NCBI RefSeq assembly: GCF_000278155.1
Contig: NZ_JH725097.1
Location: forward strand, 101,877 to 165,876
DNA from: Bartonella doshiae NCTC 12862 = ATCC 700133
GTDB lineage: Bacteria; Pseudomonadota; Alphaproteobacteria; Rhizobiales; Rhizobiaceae
DNA length: 64,000 nt
Direction: 5' to 3'
In this document: one piece after another, positions 17,956 through 27,754 of the stretch
Layout of the letters: every line of letters begins with the position of its first letter
Numbering within the stretch: the first letter of the stretch is position 1
Made by a program: the position numbers and the translations under genes
The notes under the pieces: generated by a model
The model's database searches: none
What the model was told of the DNA's origin: nothing
What the model saw: the letters and a program-made list of their open reading frames with translations, nothing else

Positions 17956-18744
17956 ATGACACAAGAAACTAATAAAAAATTAAACAAACAGGAAATTGAA
18001 CGCTACGCACGGCATATCATTTTACCTGAGATTGGTGGTGCAGGACAACAAAAGCTCAAAGCTGCACGCGTTCTTGTCGTTGGTGCAGGTGGTCTTGGTG
18101 CTTCTGTACTCACTTATTTGGCCGCTGCAGGCGTTGGAACCCTTGGAATTGTTGATAATGACATCGTTTCTCTTTCTAACTTACAACGCCAAATTATTCA
18201 CAAAACAAGCGCTATTAACCAATGTAAAACTGATAGTGCTGAAGCTACTATAAAAGAAATAAATCCCCATGTGGTTGTTGAAAAACACCAAATACGCTTG
18301 GATAAAAGTAATGTGGATAAACTATTAAATGCTTACCACATCATTATTGACGGAAGTGATAACTTTACCACACGCTATCTGCTTGCTGATCACACCAAAC
18401 AGTGTGCCAAACCTTTAATAAGCGGCGCTGTAGGACGTTTTGATGGTTCATTGACAGTGCTTATGCCCTATAAAGACAACAATCCGCATTATCGCGATTT
18501 ATTTCCAAACCCTCCAGCTCCTGGAACTCTCCCAACATGCGCTGAAGCTGGAATTATTGGAGCTTTACCCGGAGTTATAGGAACACTACAAGCCATGGAA
18601 GCCATAAAGCTTATCACAAATATCGGTGAACCCTTAGTAGGAAAAATCCTAATCTATAATGGATTGTCTGCGCAATTCCGTGTCATTACCTATAAACGAT
18701 CCGATTCTAGCGCAAATGCAGCAGACATTAAAGCTTGTGTATAA
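17956..18744 (+). CDS. MoeB/ThiF/HesA-family sulfur-carrier adenylyltransferase
   Basis: E1-like enzyme that adenylates the C-terminus of a small sulfur-carrier protein (MoaD or ThiS type). The nucleotide-binding loop [12 protein letters not shown] is at residues ~40-51, followed by [14 protein letters not shown] with the conserved Arg/Gln, [10 protein letters not shown] (~125-134) and the catalytic-Cys region [14 protein letters not shown]. The CxxC zinc ligands of E. coli MoeB (its CYRC) are replaced by HYRD here, as in many alphaproteobacterial members. The last 55 bases overlap the end of yejF on the other strand. MoeB and ThiF cannot be told apart here. Confidence 0.88.
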   Translation: MTQETNKKLNKQEIERYARHIILPEIGGAGQQKLKAARVLVVGAGGLGASVLTYLAAAGVGTLGIVDNDIVSLSNLQRQIIHKTSAINQCKTDSAEATIKEINPHVVVEKHQIRLDKSNVDKLLNAYHIIIDGSDNFTTRYLLADHTKQCAKPLISGAVGRFDGSLTVLMPYKDNNPHYRDLFPNPPAPGTLPTCAEAGIIGALPGVIGTLQAMEAIKLITNIGEPLVGKILIYNGLSAQFRVITYKRSDSSANAADIKACV

Positions 18745-20300
18745 GGATTTTGGGGACGAGAAAAAATACAATTCGCAGGGCCTTGCTCAACCATTTCCCC
18801 ATTGCGCATAACAATCACTTCATGTGCAAGCGTTTTTACAACTTTCAAATCATGACTAATAAACAAATAGCCCAATTGGTACTTTTGTTGTAAATGACGC
18901 AAAAGATTAATAATCTGTGCTTGCACACTTACATCAAGAGAAGATGTTGGTTCATCAAGCATAATAAAACGCGGCTTTAAAATGATTGCACGTGCGAGAG
19001 CTATTCTCTGTCTCTGTCCACCAGAAAACTCATGTGGATAACGGTGACGAGCAGAAGGATCAAGATCAACCTCACACAACGCTTCAATCACACGATCATT
19101 GCGTTCAGAAAAAGAAAGCTGCGGTTCATGAATTGATAATCCTTCAGCTATAATTTCACTCACAGACATACGCGGAGATAGTGATCCAAAAGGATCTTGA
19201 AACACAATCTGAATATGACGGCGCAAAGGACGCATCTGTTTAAAAGTAAAATTGCTCATATTAATATCATCAAAGATAATCTGTCCCTTGGAAGATAACA
19301 TCCGTATAAGCGCAAGCCCCAATGTTGTTTTTCCTGAACCCGATTCTCCCACAACACCAAGTGTTTGACCAACACGAATTGTAATATCTAGATCCTGAAC
19401 AGCTTTCACATAATCCACTGTTCGTCGCAATAATCCCTTTTTCACCGGAAACCAAACACGAACTTTCTTACCTTGCATTAAAATAGCTGCATTATCATCA
19501 ACTTTAAGAGGACAACCTTTAGGTTCTGCTGCCAATAATTGCTTTGTGTACAACCGTTGAGGATTATTAAACAATTCACTTGTTGTGCCACCTTCAACAA
19601 TTTTTCCCTTCCTCATCACATAGACGCGATCCGCAATACGACGCACTATAGATAAATTATGAGTAATAAAAAGCATGGACATCTTGTTATGCTTTTTTAA
19701 TTGTACCAAAAGCTCAAGAATTTTTGCCTGAACAGTCACATCAAGTGCCGTTGTTGGCTCATCAGCAATCAACAATCGTGGATCATTCGCAAGTGCCATC
19801 GCAATCATCACACGTTGTCGCTGCCCACCTGACAACTGGTGAGGAAATGAACCCAAACGTTTTTGTGGCTCATGAATTCCTACCTTAATTAATAGATCAA
19901 TAACACGTGTGCGCAATGATTTATCGGGTACCTTTGAGTGCAGTTTTAGAACTTCACCTATTTGGCGTTCTACATTATGCAAAGGATTAAGAGCAGTCAT
20001 CGGCTCCTGAAAAATCATGGCAATATCTTTACCACGAACCTTACGCAAATCTTCTTCTTTCAGCTTCAATAAATCCTTATCATTAAAAAGAATCTCACCC
20101 GATTGAGAAAACTTTGTCATAAAAGGCAATAATTGCAAAATAGACAGTGCAGTTATCGATTTCCCAGACCCAGATTCTCCCACGAGAGCAACCGTCTCTC
20201 CCTCTTTAATATCAAAAGAGACTTGTTCAATAATGTGTTTTTTTTCTTCCGCTTGATAAAAGGCAATCGAAAGATCATGTACCGAAAGCAAATTTGTCAT
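18690..20300 (-). CDS. yejF: Peptide ABC transporter, double ATP-binding subunit YejF
   Basis: Energises import of oligopeptides (microcin C type in E. coli). In Brucella and other intracellular relatives yej genes aid resistance to host peptides (family knowledge). Two full ATPase halves lie in 536 residues: Walker A GESGSGKS (41-48) and GESGSGKT (318-325), signatures LSGGQRQR (156-163) and FSGGQRQR (425-432), Walker B LLIADEP and FIMLDEP, and switch His in FITHNL and FISHDL. Its start overlaps the yejE stop (ATGA). The 3' end overlaps the convergent moeB-like gene by 55 bases. Confidence 0.94.
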   Translation of the reverse strand: MTNLLSVHDLSIAFYQAEEKKHIIEQVSFDIKEGETVALVGESGSGKSITALSILQLLPFMTKFSQSGEILFNDKDLLKLKEEDLRKVRGKDIAMIFQEPMTALNPLHNVERQIGEVLKLHSKVPDKSLRTRVIDLLIKVGIHEPQKRLGSFPHQLSGGQRQRVMIAMALANDPRLLIADEPTTALDVTVQAKILELLVQLKKHNKMSMLFITHNLSIVRRIADRVYVMRKGKIVEGGTTSELFNNPQRLYTKQLLAAEPKGCPLKVDDNAAILMQGKKVRVWFPVKKGLLRRTVDYVKAVQDLDITIRVGQTLGVVGESGSGKTTLGLALIRMLSSKGQIIFDDINMSNFTFKQMRPLRRHIQIVFQDPFGSLSPRMSVSEIIAEGLSIHEPQLSFSERNDRVIEALCEVDLDPSARHRYPHEFSGGQRQRIALARAIILKPRFIMLDEPTSSLDVSVQAQIINLLRHLQQKYQLGYLFISHDLKVVKTLAHEVIVMRNGEMVEQGPANCIFSRPQNPYTQALMSAAFALESDRL

Positions 20301-21442
20301 TGTAATGTCTTTCGTGGGTCAAAAGCATCTCGTGCGGCTTCACCAATAAATGCTAGCAACGATAACATAACAGCAATCACAACAAATCCTGTAATACCAA
20401 TCCAAGGAGCATTTAAGTTTGTAGTAGCTTGCCGCATCAATTCACCTAAAGAGGCATAACCAGGAGGAAGCCCAAATCCCAAATAATCAAGAGATGTGAG
20501 TAATGAAACTCCCGATGTTAATAAAAAGGGCATATAGGTCAAAGCAGCAACCATTGCATTTGGTAATAAATGACGCACCATAATAATGCGATTAGGAACT
20601 CCTAAAGCACGTGCAGCGTCAACATAGGTAAAATTGCGTGCCCGCAGAAACTCTGCCCGTACGACACCAACCAATGCCACCCATTGAAAAAGCAACATTA
20701 CCCCCAATAAAACCCAAAAGCCCTGTGCCAAAACCGCAGCCATGATAATAACTAAATAAAGAGATGGTACAGAAGACCATATTTCAATAAAACGCTGAAA
20801 AATTAAATCAATCCAACCACCAAAATATCCCTGAATAGCCCCTGCTGTAACACCAATGATTGTGGAAACAAACGTCAGAAGAATACTAAAAATTATTGAT
20901 ACGCGAAAACCATATAAAACACGCGCAAAAACATCACGCGTTAGATCATCTGTTCCAAGCCAATTCCACTGACTCAGTGTACACTCCGGATCAGCACTCC
21001 CTTGCACATAATTGATACAACGCTCCTCTTTACTTTGAAGCCAAAAAGGAGGTGCCAATGCTACAGTTTTATTTCCAACTACTGTGTTATAAGAATACCG
21101 TATCAGTGGCCAAAGCGCCCACCCATGTTCAGCAATTTCATTTTGAATAAAAGGATCTCGAAAATCCGCTACAGCTAAATTTCCACCAAACTTTTCATCG
21201 GGGTAATCAAAAAAAATAGGAAACAGTATCTCTCCTTTATAAGAAGCAATAATCGGGCGATCATTGGCAATAAACTCTGCTGAAAAAGAACAAAAACATA
21301 GAAAGAGAAAAAGCCATAATGACCACCAACCTCGACGATTTTTCTTAAAATTGCGCCAACGACGCGCATTTAATGGAGAAAAAAAAGACTCTTTTTGCAA
21401 CTTAAAACTCTGTGTACTCTCACATTTTGCCTTTTGCATCAT
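20297..21442 (-). CDS. yejE: Peptide ABC transporter permease YejE
   Basis: Inner-membrane permease, 381 aa. The cytoplasmic N-terminus with the RRWRNFKKNRRGWWSL pattern and first membrane helix are typical of YejE/OppC. The transporter loop is in ARALGVPNRIIMVRHLLPNA, and a periplasmic segment contains WLGTDDLTRDVFARVLYGF, the OppC hallmark. Start ATG 21442 lies behind AAGAAGGA and overlaps the yejB stop by 4 bases. Confidence 0.94.
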   Translation of the reverse strand: MMQKAKCESTQSFKLQKESFFSPLNARRWRNFKKNRRGWWSLWLFLFLCFCSFSAEFIANDRPIIASYKGEILFPIFFDYPDEKFGGNLAVADFRDPFIQNEIAEHGWALWPLIRYSYNTVVGNKTVALAPPFWLQSKEERCINYVQGSADPECTLSQWNWLGTDDLTRDVFARVLYGFRVSIIFSILLTFVSTIIGVTAGAIQGYFGGWIDLIFQRFIEIWSSVPSLYLVIIMAAVLAQGFWVLLGVMLLFQWVALVGVVRAEFLRARNFTYVDAARALGVPNRIIMVRHLLPNAMVAALTYMPFLLTSGVSLLTSLDYLGFGLPPGYASLGELMRQATTNLNAPWIGITGFVVIAVMLSLLAFIGEAARDAFDPRKTLQ

Positions 21443-22560
21443 AAATCCTTCTTATCAAAATCAATACGTGGATCAACGAGCATATAGACGACATCAGAAA
21501 CGAGACTAACAATCAGACCAATCAGCGAAAAAATATAAAGAGAGGCAAATACAACAGAATAATCACGATTAACAATAGAAGTATAACTTAAAAGTCCCAT
21601 ACCATTTAATGAATAGAGCATTTCAATCAATAAAGATCCGCTAAAAAATGATGCCATAAACGTTGTAGGGAAACTGGCAATTACAATCAAAATTGCATTA
21701 CGAAAAACATGTCCATAAAGAACAGAGCTTTCACTTAAACCTTTAGCACGTGCTGTAATAACATATTGCTGACGAATCTCTTCTAGAAAACAATTCTTTG
21801 TTAATAAAGTCGTTGTAGCAAAAGCGGAAATGATCATTGCCGTTAACGGCAAAACCAAATGGTAAAGATAGTCTAATATTTTACTACCAAAGGATAATTG
21901 ATCAAAATTATCAGACGTCAAATGGCTTAACGGAAACCAATTAAAAAAAGACCCACCCGCAAAAAAAACCATTAAAAAAATACCAAAGAGGAAACTCGGA
22001 ATAGCATAACCAATAATGACAAGTGCACTTGTCCATACATCAAAAGCCGATCCCTCCTTAAGCGCTTTACGAATCCCTAAAGGAATAGAAATAGCGTAAG
22101 AAATGAGCAATTGCCAAAATCCAAGTGAAAGAGAAACAGGTAAAGCACTCTTAATAAGCTCAATAACTGAACGTCCTTGTATATAAGAATCGCCAAAATC
22201 AAAACGCAAATAACGACCCAGCATTGTTAAATAACGTTCTAAAGGTGGCTTATCAAATCCAAATTGCTTTTCAAGTTTGGCAATGAATTCTGGATCGAGT
22301 CCTTGTGCACCGCGATATTTAAAAACTCCAGAAGAAGACGATCCAACATCAACACCATCCAAAATAATGTCAGAAGAAAGACCAAGGTCGCTTCCTCCAC
22401 CTACTCGTCCTATGGCATCACCACCTATTCCTTGTAATTGAGCAATAATATTTTCAATGGGCCCGCCCGGTGTGAATTGAACAATGATAAAGGTTACCGT
22501 CAAAATACCGATCAGAGTCGGTATAATCAGAAAAAGACGCCGGAGAATATAGGCTGTCAT
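21439..22560 (-). CDS. yejB: Peptide ABC transporter permease YejB
   Basis: Partner permease of YejE, 373 aa. It begins MTAYILRRLFLIIPTLIGI with the family's VQFTPGGPIE after the first helix. The long periplasmic insertion (residues ~40-95) is typical of YejB rather than OppB. The loop TARAKGLSESSVLYGHVFRNA is the EAA motif. First gene of a tight yejB-E-F operon. The substrate-binding gene yejA is not next to it; it must be elsewhere or absent. Confidence 0.94.
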   Translation of the reverse strand: MTAYILRRLFLIIPTLIGILTVTFIIVQFTPGGPIENIIAQLQGIGGDAIGRVGGGSDLGLSSDIILDGVDVGSSSSGVFKYRGAQGLDPEFIAKLEKQFGFDKPPLERYLTMLGRYLRFDFGDSYIQGRSVIELIKSALPVSLSLGFWQLLISYAISIPLGIRKALKEGSAFDVWTSALVIIGYAIPSFLFGIFLMVFFAGGSFFNWFPLSHLTSDNFDQLSFGSKILDYLYHLVLPLTAMIISAFATTTLLTKNCFLEEIRQQYVITARAKGLSESSVLYGHVFRNAILIVIASFPTTFMASFFSGSLLIEMLYSLNGMGLLSYTSIVNRDYSVVFASLYIFSLIGLIVSLVSDVVYMLVDPRIDFDKKDL

Positions 22561-22700
22561 TTTTTATTTTCACCTTTCGATACAGTTGTATTAAATCATT
22601 TTTGATAACTCGCTTTTTTATTAATGCATCAAACTCACATTACAAACAAAAAATCAATCAAATTTCCCTGAAATTAAATATTTCGCACTATGGACTAATC

Positions 22701-23246
22701 TTATTTATTATCCATTGGCAAAGGAACAGGATTGTCAGACAAACTTCGTAAATAAAGCAAAAGATCAGCACGATCTTGATTATTTTTTATTCCACGAAAA
22801 GACATAATCGTTCCTGGAAACACCTCACGTGGTGCGCGCAGATAACGATCTAACATCACAAAGTTCCAATTCTGATCAGAATTGGCACGCAATGCTCGTG
22901 AATACGCAAAACCTGTAGCAGCAGCCAAAGGGCGATCAACAATTTCCCAAAGCGCTGGACCCACACGACCGGATTCGTTGCGGCCAGAAGTATGACATAC
23001 AGCACACTGATGGAAAATCTTACGCCCATTTTCAAGATTAGCCCGTTTAAGACGATCATTCAATGATAAAGAAGTATCAAATGCCTGCTGTTTTTCTTTA
23101 AGTGCTTCCTTCTCTATGACCTTATAAGAACGTTGAACCGGTGCAGAATTGTCATAGATCATATCGCTAAGTACAAAAATCCCTGCCAAAATAATCAGCA
23201 AAAAGAGACTAGCACAAACAAAAAAAGCAACTTTCAAAAGATTCAT
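22701..23246 (-). CDS. Membrane-anchored c-type cytochrome (CycM-like)
   Basis: Carries electrons between quinol/cytochrome c oxidoreductase and an oxidase. Residues 5-30 form one uncleaved hydrophobic anchor; a linker follows, then a class I cytochrome c domain with CAVCH heme attachment (~residue 80) and likely axial Met in PGTIMSFRG. RVGPALWEIVDRP fits the CycM / cytochrome c552 type of rhizobia. ATG 23246 is chosen; a TTG three codons upstream is also open. Heme would be attached by the Ccm system, part of which is at 44.8-47.7 kb. 181 aa. Confidence 0.88.
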   Translation of the reverse strand: MNLLKVAFFVCASLFLLIILAGIFVLSDMIYDNSAPVQRSYKVIEKEALKEKQQAFDTSLSLNDRLKRANLENGRKIFHQCAVCHTSGRNESGRVGPALWEIVDRPLAAATGFAYSRALRANSDQNWNFVMLDRYLRAPREVFPGTIMSFRGIKNNQDRADLLLYLRSLSDNPVPLPMDNK

Positions 23247-24034
23247 AAAGCTCAACTGTTCATATTTTTATTACTACTTCCAGTTTAAGCTTTTTCCTCA
23301 TAAGAGACAACATTATTATAAACGCACTACATAAAGCTTTTAAAACATTGCAATAGTATAGCTATTGAATTAATTTTCCTGCTTGTATAGATCTTGTATA
23401 GATTAAGACATATCTATTTCTAAAAAATCTTGCAAATATCACTAAAATTTGATGATTGTTCATGTCACTATATAGGCTTAAAAATCCTACTAAGACATAC
23501 TTCCATTGCAATGAGTCAATAATGATAATCGTTAAAGCTGTTATCACTTATCGACGTAAACGCGTCCATAACATGCAGTAATAACCAATTGCATTTATAA
23601 TACTTACGCCCAATATTGATTAATCAAAAACGCTCTCATGCTATTTTAATTTTGTGGAATTGTTCACATTTTATCCCCAGCAATAACATTATGAATATTG
23701 CAGTATTGAATACAAAAATCATTGCAAAAAATAAAAAATAATCCGAATATCATTAAATTATCACTATATCACTTGCTCAAGGCTTCTGTTTTTTCTTTTA
23801 CCCACACAATAGCACTATAGGGAAATAGAGCGTTTTCACTATCATATTAGCGTTTCTATCTATAAAAATAAGGACCTAGAATAATTTGTAACACTTCATT
23901 CTCTACACTCAAACAATGTGAAAAACTTGAACAATTATGCACACTAGAGCATAATATGGATAATAATGGAAAAATAGGATGATATAACTCCCTTAGGAGT
24001 CGATAGGTAACAGAGGGGAGTATATAAATTTAGC
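23247..24034. other. Long AT-rich intergenic region between divergent cytochrome and pheA genes
   Basis: 788 bases without a credible gene on either strand. It must carry two divergent promoters. Close to pheA, ACTCCC (23986 on) and GGGGAGT flank about 25 bases and could pair in the leader, but the loop is long. No tRNA, terminator or clear attenuator leader peptide seen. Confidence 0.45.
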
Positions 24035-24898
24035 ATGAAAAAAACTGAAAAAACCAATAAAATCTCCTTTCAAGGAGAATACGGTGCCAATTCCCATATT
24101 GCTTGCTCCAATATGTTTCCCTCTATGGAGGCCGTACCTTCAACAACTTTTGAAGACGCACTCAACTTAGTGGAACGTGGGCAAGCTGATCTTGCTATGA
24201 TTCCTATTGAAAACACTCTTGCTGGACGTGTTGCAGATATTCATTACCTTTTACCGCAATTATCTCTCTATATTATTGATGAATACTTTTTGCCGATCCA
24301 TTTTCACTTAATGGTTTTACCCGGCGTTACACACGAAGAAATTAAAACCGTCCACAGCCATACGCATGCCCTTGCCCAATGCCGTAAAATTATACGAAAT
24401 AACGGCTGGAAACCTATCATTTCTGCCGATACAGCTGGAGCAGCAAAATTTATAAAAAAAGAAGGGAAACGTTCACAAGCAGCTTTAGCGCCTCTAATCG
24501 CAGCCAAACTCTATGAACTTGATATTCTTGAAAAAAATGTTGAAGATAGTCCTCATAACATTACCCGTTTTGTCATACTTTCACGATATCAGAAGCATAT
24601 ACCACAACCCAAAAATGGCGAAAAAATCATTACTAGCCTTCTTTTTAAAGTCCGCAATGTTCCCGCTGCCCTTTATAAAGCTATGGGAGGATTTGCCACA
24701 AATGGTATTAATATGACAAAATTGGAAAGTTATCAAATTGGCGGACATTTTAATGCAACACAGTTTTTCGTTGATATTGAAGGACATCCTGAAGATCCTA
24801 TGATGAAACTTGCTTTGGAAGAGCTTACTTTCTTTTCTGCTGAATTACGTATTCTTGGCATTTATCCAGCCCAAAATGATCGCACATTACCTGTATAA
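24035..24898 (+). CDS. pheA: Prephenate dehydratase
   Basis: Converts prephenate to phenylpyruvate in phenylalanine synthesis. Monofunctional form, 287 aa, with no chorismate mutase domain. The catalytic domain opens with SFQGEYGANSHIAC and contains MIPIENTLAGRV and the catalytic HNITRFVIL (Thr-Arg-Phe). The C-terminal ACT domain, which binds Phe for feedback, contains NVPAALYKAMGGFATNGIN and the ligand motif TKLESYQIGG. The ribosome site is GGGGAG, rather far upstream. The next gene follows after 15 bases. Confidence 0.95.
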   Translation: MKKTEKTNKISFQGEYGANSHIACSNMFPSMEAVPSTTFEDALNLVERGQADLAMIPIENTLAGRVADIHYLLPQLSLYIIDEYFLPIHFHLMVLPGVTHEEIKTVHSHTHALAQCRKIIRNNGWKPIISADTAGAAKFIKKEGKRSQAALAPLIAAKLYELDILEKNVEDSPHNITRFVILSRYQKHIPQPKNGEKIITSLLFKVRNVPAALYKAMGGFATNGINMTKLESYQIGGHFNATQFFVDIEGHPEDPMMKLALEELTFFSAELRILGIYPAQNDRTLPV

Positions 24899-24913
24899 AA
24901 AAGTGAATAAATA

Positions 24914-25321
24914 ATGAAAAAAATCTCCACTCAAATATTATTAGCTACCAATATTCTCATATGCTCCAGTTTTGCATTTGCCGGATTTGGTGAAAAAAAA
25001 TGGGTCTTTTCTCCGGGTGAAAGTATTACAATTGCTCCATCTGATACAATACACCAAGGCGTTGAATATGCATGCAATACATTTAAACCTAAAAAGGTAT
25101 CATTTACTTTATCGTACTCTTCCCCTGCTGACTTAAACAAATTAAAAATTGTTGCTGACGATCACAACAAAATAACGCATGATAAAGAAAATAAAATATT
25201 TACAATTGAAGATGTAAAATCTCTTCATCTCAGCCTTCCTTCATGGGGACACTATACTTTCAAAAATCTTATGAAGAAAAAAATTATTGGCATAGAGTGC
25301 GATACAGGAGATTATGATTGA
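24914..25321 (+). CDS. Small exported protein of unknown function downstream of pheA
   Basis: 135 residues with a clear signal peptide (MKKISTQILLATNILICSS, cut near AFA-GFG). The mature part is about 112 residues, rich in Lys and beta-type residues, with two Cys (in YACNTF and GIECDTG) that could form a disulfide. No domain recognised. The 15-base gap behind pheA suggests shared transcription, although nothing links it to aromatic amino acids. The frame, signal and in-frame Cys pair argue for a real gene. Confidence 0.7.
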   Translation: MKKISTQILLATNILICSSFAFAGFGEKKWVFSPGESITIAPSDTIHQGVEYACNTFKPKKVSFTLSYSSPADLNKLKIVADDHNKITHDKENKIFTIEDVKSLHLSLPSWGHYTFKNLMKKKIIGIECDTGDYD

Positions 25322-25828
25322 TACTATGTTTAAATAGCTCCCCGCTTTAAATAAGCCTACCCAATTGTACAGAGTAATTTATTTTCACAATCGGTCTGTA
25401 TAAATTGTCAAGGCTTTATTTTTTGTCAGTTCATACTTTTACAACAGGTTGAATTATTCAGTACCTTACATTTCTATTTTTGAGATTTTTAATGAAACTA
25501 TGTGCTTTACAAATAACTTTATAACATTGAGTTCTCTTCATAACTTTTCTTAAAAAAGACAGCTTTATTTATTGCAAATCTTATCTCTGAGCAGAATCCA
25601 TAAATGATAATGAAAACTGAAGTAATTTATAAACATACTTATAAACCAAATGAGCATCAAAAAATGCAAACTTTTTTCTTATTTGTCTGATTTAGTTATA
25701 CAAAAATTTCCCTATTATTTAGATCTCTTTAACTAAGAGTGTGCCATACCTCCAATCAACTCTCAATCCTATTTTTCTTATCTTAGATTGCCAATATTAA
25801 AGTAACAAAGAGATAAAAGGTTTTAGGT
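25322..25828. other. Intergenic stretch, nothing recognised
   Basis: 507 AT-rich bases, no open frame with coding character, no strong hairpin-T terminator and no repeat that I can see. The promoter of the SH3 protein gene must lie near its right end. Confidence 0.4.
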
Positions 25829-26386
25829 ATGCAGCATTCTTATTGGTTTCGATTTTTAGTATACGCATCATGTATCTTTATGGTAGAAATTTTCTTATTC
25901 AATTCACCTCGTTTTTTACGCGCACAAACACTTAATCAGAATTTAGGAACAAGCGGTTTACCACTCCCACGGTTTGCTTCAATTAAGCCTGTCCGTGTGA
26001 ATGTACGTGTCGGACCAGGAAGCAATTATTCCATCATCTTCACCTACCAAAAGCAAGGTTTACCTATTGAAATTATCCAAGAATACGATCAATGGCGTAA
26101 AATTCGTGATGCTGAAGGTGATGAAGGCTGGGTATATCAATCGCTTTTATCAGGAAAACGAACAGCTATAACAATTCCATGGCAAAAAGATAAAACAAAA
26201 AGACTTATACTACGCAAAAGCCCCTCAGATAACGCAGCACTTGTAGCAGAAGTAGAGCCTAATGTCATCGGTAAAATCCGCCAATGTGACGGATACTGGT
26301 GTGAATTAAACATTCAGAACACCCGCGGATGGCTCCAACAATCACAGTTATGGGGAATCTATCCTGATGAAAAAATCAAAGGCTGA
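25829..26386 (+). CDS. Exported protein with two bacterial SH3 domains
   Basis: 185 residues, signal sequence at 1-32 (ending near LRA-QT). Two SH3b-type repeats follow. The first (~52-110) has VNVRVGPGSNYSIIFTY and DEGWVYQSLLSG. The second (~122-175) has LRKSPSDNAALVAEV, WCELNIQNTRGWLQQSQLWG. Such domains usually bind peptidoglycan or proteins in the periplasm. AGGTATG-type start with AAAGG upstream. No catalytic domain is attached, so it is more likely a binding or adaptor protein. Convergent with irr. Confidence 0.85.
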   Translation: MQHSYWFRFLVYASCIFMVEIFLFNSPRFLRAQTLNQNLGTSGLPLPRFASIKPVRVNVRVGPGSNYSIIFTYQKQGLPIEIIQEYDQWRKIRDAEGDEGWVYQSLLSGKRTAITIPWQKDKTKRLILRKSPSDNAALVAEVEPNVIGKIRQCDGYWCELNIQNTRGWLQQSQLWGIYPDEKIKG

Positions 26387-26455
26387 TAAATTTTAAAACC
26401 AACAATATTTTATTATTTTATTTTTACTTCTCACTGAACTTCTTGATTTTTAAAA

Positions 26456-26956
26456 TCAAGTCAGATTTTTCGGTCTCAATCGAACTATCAAATCAACATG
26501 CGAAATCTCCATACCCTCTGGTGGCGGAGGTAGATTCTCAATGATAGGAGTTTCATCCAAATCACAAGGAATATCAAGAATACGATTTTCGCCTTCAATA
26601 TAAAAATGATAATGGTCAGATGTATTGGTATCAAACCAAGTTTTTGAACCTTCTACAGCAATAATCCGCAGCAACCCTGCTTCCGTAAATTGATGAAGCG
26701 CATTATAAACTGTTGCCAAAGATACAGGCACCCCTAATCCTATTGCCTCTTCATAGAGTTCTTCAGCAGCAATGTGGCGATTCCCTTGAGAAAAAATCAT
26801 ATTAGCAAGTTCTAAACGTTGGCGTGTTGGCCGCAAACCATTTTTACGCAAACGCTCTTCTAATGTAGATACGGAATGATGATTCACAACCTTCTCACAG
26901 TCTCTCATAGACCGTTCCTCTTCATTCAAATCTAAATTATCTGCGATCACTGTCAT
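26456..26956 (-). CDS. irr: Iron response regulator Irr (Fur family)
   Basis: Heme-sensing transcription factor of alphaproteobacteria. It represses or activates iron and heme genes when iron is short and is degraded or inactivated by heme. 166 aa from ATG 26956; an in-frame GTG four codons upstream is less likely. The winged-helix part includes LRKNGLRPTRQRLELANMIF and the recognition helix VSLATVYNALHQFTEAGLL. The dimer/metal part has the His-rich SDHYHFYIEG instead of the Fur HHDH arrangement, and the protein lacks the C-terminal Cys pairs of Fur. Its place beside fabA-fabB-fabI is conserved in rhizobia and Bartonella. It is the likely regulator of the hbp modules at 2.6-5.7 kb. Confidence 0.93.
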   Translation of the reverse strand: MTVIADNLDLNEEERSMRDCEKVVNHHSVSTLEERLRKNGLRPTRQRLELANMIFSQGNRHIAAEELYEEAIGLGVPVSLATVYNALHQFTEAGLLRIIAVEGSKTWFDTNTSDHYHFYIEGENRILDIPCDLDETPIIENLPPPPEGMEISHVDLIVRLRPKNLT

Positions 26957-27187
26957 GTTACAAACCACAACATATTTCTGTTCAAACTAAGATTAAAATA
27001 CAGCAAAATGAAAACTGTACGGTATAATTTTTTATTTTTTTTATTATTCTACTACACAAGATACACAAAAAAGGGATTTTGTCATTAAAAATGATATAAA
27101 ACCATTTCCCTCTCCTGTAAATTTGCTCTAAAAGTAGATTGCGGAGAAGCGCAGAAGTAAAAATATACGCAAATAAATGGAGTAATA
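26957..27187. promoter_or_regulatory. Divergent promoter region between irr and fabA
   Basis: 231 bases that must drive irr leftwards and fabAB-fabI rightwards. A partial match to the Hbp box (ttaaaaatgata, 27085-27096) lies in the orientation that reads towards irr, but it lacks the ctgtag half. I do not call a binding site. Confidence 0.4.
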
Positions 27188-27697
27188 ATGACTGAACAAA
27201 AGTCTCGCTACACTTATGAAGAGCTTCTAAGCTGCGCTCGCGGCGAAATGTTTGGTAAGGGTAATGCACAATTACCTGCACCACCGATGCTAATGATTCA
27301 TCGAATCACTCACATTAGTGAAACTGATGGTGAATACGGTAAAGGAATGGTTCGTGCCGAATTTGACATCACTCCAGACCTATGGTTTTTTGACTGTCAT
27401 TTTATAGGTGATCCAGTCATGCCAGGATGTCTTGGTTTGGATGGCATGTGGCAATTGACAGGTTTTTTTCTTGGTTGGCTAGGTGAACCAGGAAAAGGAA
27501 GAGCTATATCAACAGGTGAAGTAAAATTGTCAGGTATGGTCACTCCACAAACCCAACTTCTTGAATATGGGATAGACTTCAAACGTATTCGGCGTGGAAA
27601 TTTGGTCTTGGGAATAGCCGATGGATGGGTGAAAGCAGATGGAGAAGCTATCTATAAAGCGAGTGATTTACGCGTCGCTCTATTCAAAGAAGACTGA
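27188..27697 (+). CDS. fabA: 3-hydroxydecanoyl-ACP dehydratase / isomerase FabA
   Basis: Dehydrates 3-hydroxydecanoyl-ACP and isomerises the product to the cis-3 enoyl form, the branch point to unsaturated fatty acids. 169 aa, hot-dog fold. The active-site His is in [15 protein letters not shown] and the Asp in LGLDGMWQL, the FabA-specific pair. Start ATG 27188 behind ATGGAG. First gene of fabA-fabB-fabI. Confidence 0.96.
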   Translation: MTEQKSRYTYEELLSCARGEMFGKGNAQLPAPPMLMIHRITHISETDGEYGKGMVRAEFDITPDLWFFDCHFIGDPVMPGCLGLDGMWQLTGFFLGWLGEPGKGRAISTGEVKLSGMVTPQTQLLEYGIDFKRIRRGNLVLGIADGWVKADGEAIYKASDLRVALFKED

Positions 27698-27754
27698 ACA
27701 TTAATTTCCATTAGAAAAGTATTTTGTTATTCTATATGGAACAAGGAGGTATGA

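Noticed and set aside
23362..23547. 61-codon minus-strand frame in the cytochrome-pheA gap
   Set aside because: No ribosome site, no signal or domain, AT-driven composition.
27085..27096. Partial Hbp-box match (ttaaaaatgata) upstream of irr
   Set aside because: Only the A-rich half matches, which is expected by chance in AT-rich DNA; no -10 at the right spacing.
26982..27284. 100-codon minus-strand frame
   Set aside because: Covers the irr-fabA promoter region and the start of fabA in antisense; no family resemblance.
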